This document shows positions 59,518 through 64,000 of a stretch of 64,000 bases of DNA, in pieces. The stretch spans positions 62,001 to 126,000 of the forward strand of contig JAQWRY010000003.1 in assembly GCA_029243485.1 (NCBI GenBank). Reading direction: 5' to 3'. The DNA comes from Candidatus Binatia bacterium (GTDB lineage Bacteria > Desulfobacterota > Binatia > UBA12015). The translations under genes and the position numbers were made by a program. A model generated the notes under the pieces. The model saw nothing but the letters and a program-made list of their open reading frames with translations. It was not told the origin of the DNA and searched no databases. How positions within the stretch are numbered: position 1 is the first letter of the stretch; the number at the start of each line of letters is the position of its first letter.

Positions 59518-61701
59518 TCAATCGCCGCGAACCCTCGGTCCCTGAGGAAGGGCGAAGGCGACATACTGACCAGACGAGGGCTGCCGCAGCTTGCCGCCGC
59601 CCGCTGCGATCACCACGAATTGTCGGCCGTCCGCCTCAAACGTGGCGGGCGTCGCGAAGCCCGGTGCCGGGAGGTCCGCTTCCCAGAGAACGTCGCCGCT
59701 CGATGCGTCGAACGCGCGCATCTTGGCGTCCGGCGTGGCGGCGAGGAATAGGAGGCCGGAGTCGGTGAGGACCGGCCCTCCGTAGTTCTCGGCTCCGTGA
59801 CCGCTCTCGCCCGTGGCGAGCACCTTCGGATAATCGCCGAGCGGAACCTGCCAGCGGATCGACTTCTCGTTCAGGTCGATCGCCGTGAGGGTTCCCCACG
59901 GCGGCCTGGATCCGGGTACGCCATCGTCGTCCCGCAGGTCCTGGTAGCCGGCGTTGACGAACGTGGCTTCGCCTTCGATCTGGGCGGCCCACTCGGAGGG
60001 AGCATCTTCGGGGTCGGCGAAGTAGACCCAGCCCGCGATGACCGCGGCCTGCCACGGCTCGAGCATGCTCGCGAAACCGGGCATGCGCCCGCGCCCTTCC
60101 ATGATGATGTCGTACAGATCGATCGGTCCGACCCGATCGCCGATGTCGATCAGCGAAGGGATGGACCCTCTGTCTCCGCGCATGTCCATACCGTGGCAAC
60201 TCGCGCAGGCGAAGATGTAGCCCACGGCCGGGGTTTGCATGAGATCCGTGTCGGCGTCGATCTCGAGCATCTGAATGATCGACACGATTTGGTTGGCGTT
60301 CACAAAGAGCAGGCCCTCGTTCGCGTCCCAGGCGGCGCCACCCCACTCGGCGCCGCCATCCATCCCCGGCGCGAGGATCGTGCCTTCCGGGCTCGGTGGT
60401 TCGAAGGCACCCCCGAGCCGCAGCTTCTCTACGCGAGCGCGGAGGGCGGCTGCCGCCGCCGGCGTGCGCCCTCCCACGTCCGCCATGCCAAAGCCCTGAC
60501 GCACGAACGGTGGCGGTTCTTCGGGTAGTGGTTGAGACTTGGCTGGTGCTTCCCCGGGCACCGCGCCCGACCCGACCGGGACCTCCCGCATCGGGACGAG
60601 CGGCTCGCCGGTCTCGCGATGGAATAGAAACGTGTGGCCGGTCTTCGTGACCTGGGCCACGGCAGGCACCGTCGCACCTTCGTGCTCGATCTCGACGAGG
60701 TTCGGTGGTGAGGGAAGATCGCGATCCCACATGTCGTGGCGGATGAACTGGTAGTGCCATCGGCGTTCGCCGGTACGCGCGTCGAGAGCGACTAGCGAGT
60801 TGGCAAAGAGGTTGTCACCCGCGCGGTCGCCACCGAAGAAGTCCGGTGAGGCCGATCCCGTGGGGACGAACGCGAGTCCGCGTTCCTCGTCGACGCTGAT
60901 CCCGGCCCAGGAGTTGGCGCCCCCCGCGGTCTTCCACGCGTCCTTCGGCCACGTCTCGTGACCGGCTTCGCCGAGTCGGGGGATCGTGTGGAAGATCCAG
61001 CGTTGCTTGCCCGTGCGGACGTCGAAAGCGCGAAGGTGTCCGGGAGCGGCTCCCGCGGCCTCGTTGACCCGGGATCCGAGGATCAGGAGATCTTCGAAAA
61101 TGGTACCGGGCGTCGTTGCGACCACGCCCATCATGTCGTCGCCGACGTCGCGCCCAAGTCCTTCCTGGAGGTCGACGAGGCCGCCGTCACCGAAGTCGGG
61201 GATCCTCTGGCCCGTGCGCGCGTCGAGTGCGTAGAGGTGGGGGCCGGCGCCGAACAGGATGCGCTCGTCGTCCCCGTCTTCCCAGAACGCGACTCCGCGG
61301 CTTCGCGTCCACGACTCGTTCGAGGTGTCGGGTTCGAAGCTCCACAGTTCTTCGCCGGTGGTTGCGTCGAGCGCGAACAGGCGGAGGGACGGCGAGACGC
61401 CGTAGAGGACCCCCTTCACCACGAGCGGGTTGAACTGGATCTGCGATCCGCCGCTCGGGTGCGCGTCGCCGGAGTCGTAGGTCCATTCGATCTCTAGCTG
61501 GGAGACGTTCTCCTTATTGATCTCCGTCAGCTTCGAGTGGTGGGAGACGGCTTTGTCACCGAGGTAGGTCCGCCACTCGCGGTCGGCACTGGTCCCGCGC
61601 GAGCGCGCCTGCTCGAACGCCTCGGAGGGCGCGCTCGGCCTCGGCTCGCAGCCGGCCAGGACCGAAGCGATGGCGAGCGCGCCGAACGAGATGGCGATCA
61701 C
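59518..61701 (-). CDS. PQQ-dependent dehydrogenase-like lipoprotein with internal cytochrome c domain
   Basis: 727 residues from GTG 61701 (signal peptide with lipobox LAGC). PQQ-propeller repeats: FALDATTGEELWSFEPD, ALDARTGQRIPDFGDGG, AFDVRTGKQRWIFH, ALDARTGERRWHYQFIRHDM with DRDLPSPPNLVE, and later AFDASSGDVLWEADL. Between blades at residues ~490-590 a class I cytochrome c domain is inserted (FACASCHGMDMRGDRGSIPS, then MPGFASMLEPWQAAVIAGWV with distal Met). Periplasmic alcohol or sugar oxidation with electron transfer through the built-in haem is likely. Its start overlaps the AsmA-like gene's stop (GTGA). Confidence 0.85.
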   Translation of the reverse strand: MIAISFGALAIASVLAGCEPRPSAPSEAFEQARSRGTSADREWRTYLGDKAVSHHSKLTEINKENVSQLEIEWTYDSGDAHPSGGSQIQFNPLVVKGVLYGVSPSLRLFALDATTGEELWSFEPDTSNESWTRSRGVAFWEDGDDERILFGAGPHLYALDARTGQRIPDFGDGGLVDLQEGLGRDVGDDMMGVVATTPGTIFEDLLILGSRVNEAAGAAPGHLRAFDVRTGKQRWIFHTIPRLGEAGHETWPKDAWKTAGGANSWAGISVDEERGLAFVPTGSASPDFFGGDRAGDNLFANSLVALDARTGERRWHYQFIRHDMWDRDLPSPPNLVEIEHEGATVPAVAQVTKTGHTFLFHRETGEPLVPMREVPVGSGAVPGEAPAKSQPLPEEPPPFVRQGFGMADVGGRTPAAAAALRARVEKLRLGGAFEPPSPEGTILAPGMDGGAEWGGAAWDANEGLLFVNANQIVSIIQMLEIDADTDLMQTPAVGYIFACASCHGMDMRGDRGSIPSLIDIGDRVGPIDLYDIIMEGRGRMPGFASMLEPWQAAVIAGWVYFADPEDAPSEWAAQIEGEATFVNAGYQDLRDDDGVPGSRPPWGTLTAIDLNEKSIRWQVPLGDYPKVLATGESGHGAENYGGPVLTDSGLLFLAATPDAKMRAFDASSGDVLWEADLPAPGFATPATFEADGRQFVVIAAGGGKLRQPSSGQYVAFALPQGPRVRGD

Positions 61702-63974
61702 GGTTCCTTCTCCGCCTTCTCTGCGTCGGGGCGGTGGTCGTCGTCCTCGTCGTCGCGGCCGAAGAAGCTGCCAAAACCGCCAAGCACAGAGCCGATCGCG
61801 TTGCCGCCGCCGCGCACCGCGTCTTCGACGAGTCGCGTACTGCCGCCGACCAGGGATTCGGTCTGGTCCGCGGCGGCGCTGCTTCCGGGAACCACGGAGC
61901 GGGCACCGTCGAGGACGGCCCGCGTCCCTCCGCGGACGGCATCGAGCCCGGTCGACACCAGTCCGATGCTGGCGCTGGGCACCGTCATGAGGGCGGACTG
62001 GAAGACGGCTTTCGGCGGGATCCTCATCTGAGGATCCCGCACGTTGCCCGAGATGTTCAGGGGGATGAAACGCCACCCGTCCTTGCCCGTCACATAGGGG
62101 AGGGCGATGCCGGTCGAGAAGAGATCGCGGTTCGAGTTTGGCCCGATCCCCAGCGCGAGCTTGAGGTCGACGTCTTGGTTCGTATTGAGCGTCCCGGAAG
62201 CTTGGATGCCGGCTTCCGGACCCCAAAGCCGGAGGCGATCGGAGGAGAGAATCCCCTTCCGCACGCGGAACTTCCCGCCGGAGTTCATCACGACGAGATC
62301 GCGAAAGCCGGGGATCCCGGTGATGTTCGAAATCTTCTTCAAGTAGTCGGAACCCGTGACGCGCCCCTTGGTCCAGGAGATCTGGCCGTCGATCTCGACC
62401 TGGTTGAGCACCGCCCGCGGGTCCGTCCCGTGCCCGGTCAGTTGCATCTCGGTTGCGAAGATTCCCGTTCTCGTACCGAACCCGCCCTGGTCTTTGAGGC
62501 TAGCGGTCAGTTCCGGGATCTGCGCGTCTCGCAGAGAGATCGTGCCGGAGTATGAGAGCCCCGGCGTCGAGAGATCAACCGAGGCCAGGATTGAAAACGC
62601 GCCTTTCGCGAGAAGTCCGTCGAGCTTCGGCACCTGGATCCGACTCTTTTCGAGCGTTGCGGCGCCGGCGACCGTGGACAGAATCCAAGGGTCGGCGAGC
62701 AGTGTGGCCACGCGTACGTCGACGGTCATCCGGCCGTCGCCGGTATCGTAGGGCCCCAGGTCGCGGGGATTGCTCGGTGCGTACCGGCCGAGGACGGCAT
62801 CGAGGTCGAGGATGTCGATGTCGATGTTGCCGTCGAGTGCGATCGTGTCGAGGAGCCGCTCGTCGGTGGTCCCAGCCATCTTCAGCCGGACCACCGCGGA
62901 GGCTGTCGTTTCCGGATGGCGGCCCCAGTCGATGGGGTCGAGCAGGCCGTGCGCCTCTGCGAGCTTCACGTCGTGCAGCTTTGCCGTGCCCGAGTATCGG
63001 AAACCCTTCACGCCGAAGTCGATGTCGGCGGTCACGTCGGCGGTTCCTCCGGCGATGTCGGCATGTACGTCGGGCAAGGACAACTGAGTGCCTTCGAGTG
63101 TGGCGACCGCTTTTGCATCGGTGAACTCGAATCCCTCGTAGCGGACTCGATCCACGCGGAGTCGCGCGTTCACTCGCAAGTCTTCGAGCGGTAGGGGGCC
63201 AGGAACGTCGTCGTTGTCGGGGTTCGCGACGTTGGGCACCAGAGTGTCTACGTCGACTTCGCTCAGCGTCAGATCGGCATCGATCGCGACCGGGGTTGTC
63301 GTCATCGTACCCGATCCAGCGATCGTCGAGTGGGTGTCGGTCCCGAGCGTGATCGCGCCTTCGAGGTTGAACTTCAGGGGATTTTGGTGGGCGAGGCCCG
63401 TGAGCTCCAGTCGCTTCAGGTCGATCTCGAGTTGGAGGGGTCGGCTCGGTCTTTGGTGTTCGTCGTGAAGTTGCACCTCCGAGTCGTGAATCACGATATG
63501 GTCGAGTTCGAGTGTCGCCAGCATGTCATCGCCGGAGTCGGCCGCCTCGGGCGATGCCGACTGGGTCTCTTCGCCGGCCGCGATCGCGTCGAGGAGTCGC
63601 TGCAGGTTCGACTCCCCGTTCGGTCCGCGATGGATCGAGAGGTCGATTCCGTCCACGAACACCGTGGATATGACGATTCGCCCGTCGAGCAATTTCCGCC
63701 AGACGGGACGCACGGCCAATTCGCGGATCTGCAGGACTGCAGGATTCGCCCCGCCGGACGAGCTCGGCGCGAACACCTTCACGCCTCGGACCTCGACTCC
63801 TTCGAGCGCGAGCCCCATGCCCGAGATCTCGACCTCGATGCCGGTTCGTTCCTCGATGGAGTCCAGCACGTACCGCTCGATAATTTCCGGGCGCAGGAAC
63901 CACCAGCCTGCGGCGATGACGCCGACCACGGTCAGGGCGGCAAGGCCCAGGAGAATTCGAAAGAGTGACCGCAT
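61698..63974 (-). CDS. AsmA-like (DUF748/AsmA_2) envelope protein
   Basis: 758 residues. N-terminal membrane anchor LFRILLGLAALTVVGVIAAG followed by a long periplasmic repeat of beta-strand pairs: RTGIEVEISGMGLALEGVEV, VSGMG-like N-terminal AsmA segment, ATLELDHIVIHDSEVQL, GSGTMTTTPVAIDADLTLSE and the C-terminal VTGKDGWRFIPLNISGNVRD typical of AsmA. Proteins of this type form lipid-transfer bridges or control outer-membrane assembly. The last ~90 residues are polar and end in an Asp/Glu/Lys-rich tail. Coupled by overlap to the PQQ dehydrogenase. Confidence 0.85.
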   Translation of the reverse strand: MRSLFRILLGLAALTVVGVIAAGWWFLRPEIIERYVLDSIEERTGIEVEISGMGLALEGVEVRGVKVFAPSSSGGANPAVLQIRELAVRPVWRKLLDGRIVISTVFVDGIDLSIHRGPNGESNLQRLLDAIAAGEETQSASPEAADSGDDMLATLELDHIVIHDSEVQLHDEHQRPSRPLQLEIDLKRLELTGLAHQNPLKFNLEGAITLGTDTHSTIAGSGTMTTTPVAIDADLTLSEVDVDTLVPNVANPDNDDVPGPLPLEDLRVNARLRVDRVRYEGFEFTDAKAVATLEGTQLSLPDVHADIAGGTADVTADIDFGVKGFRYSGTAKLHDVKLAEAHGLLDPIDWGRHPETTASAVVRLKMAGTTDERLLDTIALDGNIDIDILDLDAVLGRYAPSNPRDLGPYDTGDGRMTVDVRVATLLADPWILSTVAGAATLEKSRIQVPKLDGLLAKGAFSILASVDLSTPGLSYSGTISLRDAQIPELTASLKDQGGFGTRTGIFATEMQLTGHGTDPRAVLNQVEIDGQISWTKGRVTGSDYLKKISNITGIPGFRDLVVMNSGGKFRVRKGILSSDRLRLWGPEAGIQASGTLNTNQDVDLKLALGIGPNSNRDLFSTGIALPYVTGKDGWRFIPLNISGNVRDPQMRIPPKAVFQSALMTVPSASIGLVSTGLDAVRGGTRAVLDGARSVVPGSSAAADQTESLVGGSTRLVEDAVRGGGNAIGSVLGGFGSFFGRDDEDDDHRPDAEKAEKEP

Positions 63975-64000
63975 GGGACGCAGTTTCCTGCCGTCGGTCT

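Noticed and set aside
62552-63968. Plus-strand frames opposite the AsmA-like gene
   Set aside because: Antisense of a 758-residue gene with anchor and AsmA pattern.
1-64000. tRNA, rRNA and CRISPR array
   Set aside because: No cloverleaf, rRNA core segment or regularly spaced direct repeats were seen by eye; a covariance-model scan would settle small RNAs.

Overview
The window is a 64 kb stretch of GC-rich (visibly well above 60 percent) bacterial chromosome. Lipoproteins, a TonB-dependent receptor, periplasmic c-type cytochromes and PQQ-type propellers point to a Gram-negative, respiring, aerobic organism. Acyl-CoA enzymes and SDRs are very common, two DUF3604 exported proteins are present, and an uncharacterised GYKY-type secreted domain occurs twice. 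From memory of such genomes this fits an uncultured Binatota/Myxococcota-like (former deltaproteobacterial) lineage. That placement is inference, because no rRNA or taxonomic marker is present.

Left part (1-17 kb): a truncated HelD/UvrD-like helicase, a DUF3313 lipoprotein, a decayed histidine-kinase remnant, an SDR, a two-gene unit (isocitrate lyase/PEP mutase family plus carboxymuconolactone decarboxylase family), an acyl-CoA dehydrogenase, and then mostly exported proteins. The exported proteins include a frameshifted secreted protein, a secretin-N-like protein, a repeat lipoprotein, a 1129-residue propeller/dihaem cytochrome fusion and the first DUF3604 protein.

Middle part (17-44 kb): a minus-strand unit (MDR oxidoreductase, SnoaL-like protein, SDR, TetR regulator, DUF6491 lipoprotein) diverges from a PAS/sigma-54 activator. 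Downstream of the activator, 19 tightly packed plus-strand genes run from a cytochrome P450 to a TonB receptor. The gap between activator and P450 contains a -24/-12 promoter with exact spacing and, upstream of it, five copies of a GCATCG/CGATGC hexamer, as expected for a sigma-54-controlled operon. The genes form a CoA-thioester catabolic toolkit: CoA ligase, double CoA transferase, MaoC-like dehydratase, Fe-S/flavin ene-reductase, acyl-CoA dehydrogenase, SDRs, zinc ADH, APH-like kinase, two DUF7065/7064-type proteins and an outer-membrane importer. This suggests uptake and breakdown of a hydrophobic, probably polycyclic or isoprenoid, substrate. The substrate is not shown by the sequence.

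Right part (44-64 kb): a coupled HMG-CoA-synthase-like/diacylglycerol-kinase-like pair diverging from an MFS transporter; an SDR; a minus-strand unit of small membrane protein, DUF3604, polytopic glycosyltransferase-like protein with a cyanovirin-like Cys-rich tail, and acyl-CoA dehydrogenase; gluQ; a methyltransferase behind a PQQ-type propeller protein with a CX4CH motif; an IS3 transposase tail fused in frame to an NnrU-like protein, followed by a small membrane protein and a RibD-C reductase; and finally an AsmA-like protein coupled to a second PQQ-type dehydrogenase with an internal cytochrome c domain. I saw no tRNA, rRNA or CRISPR array.
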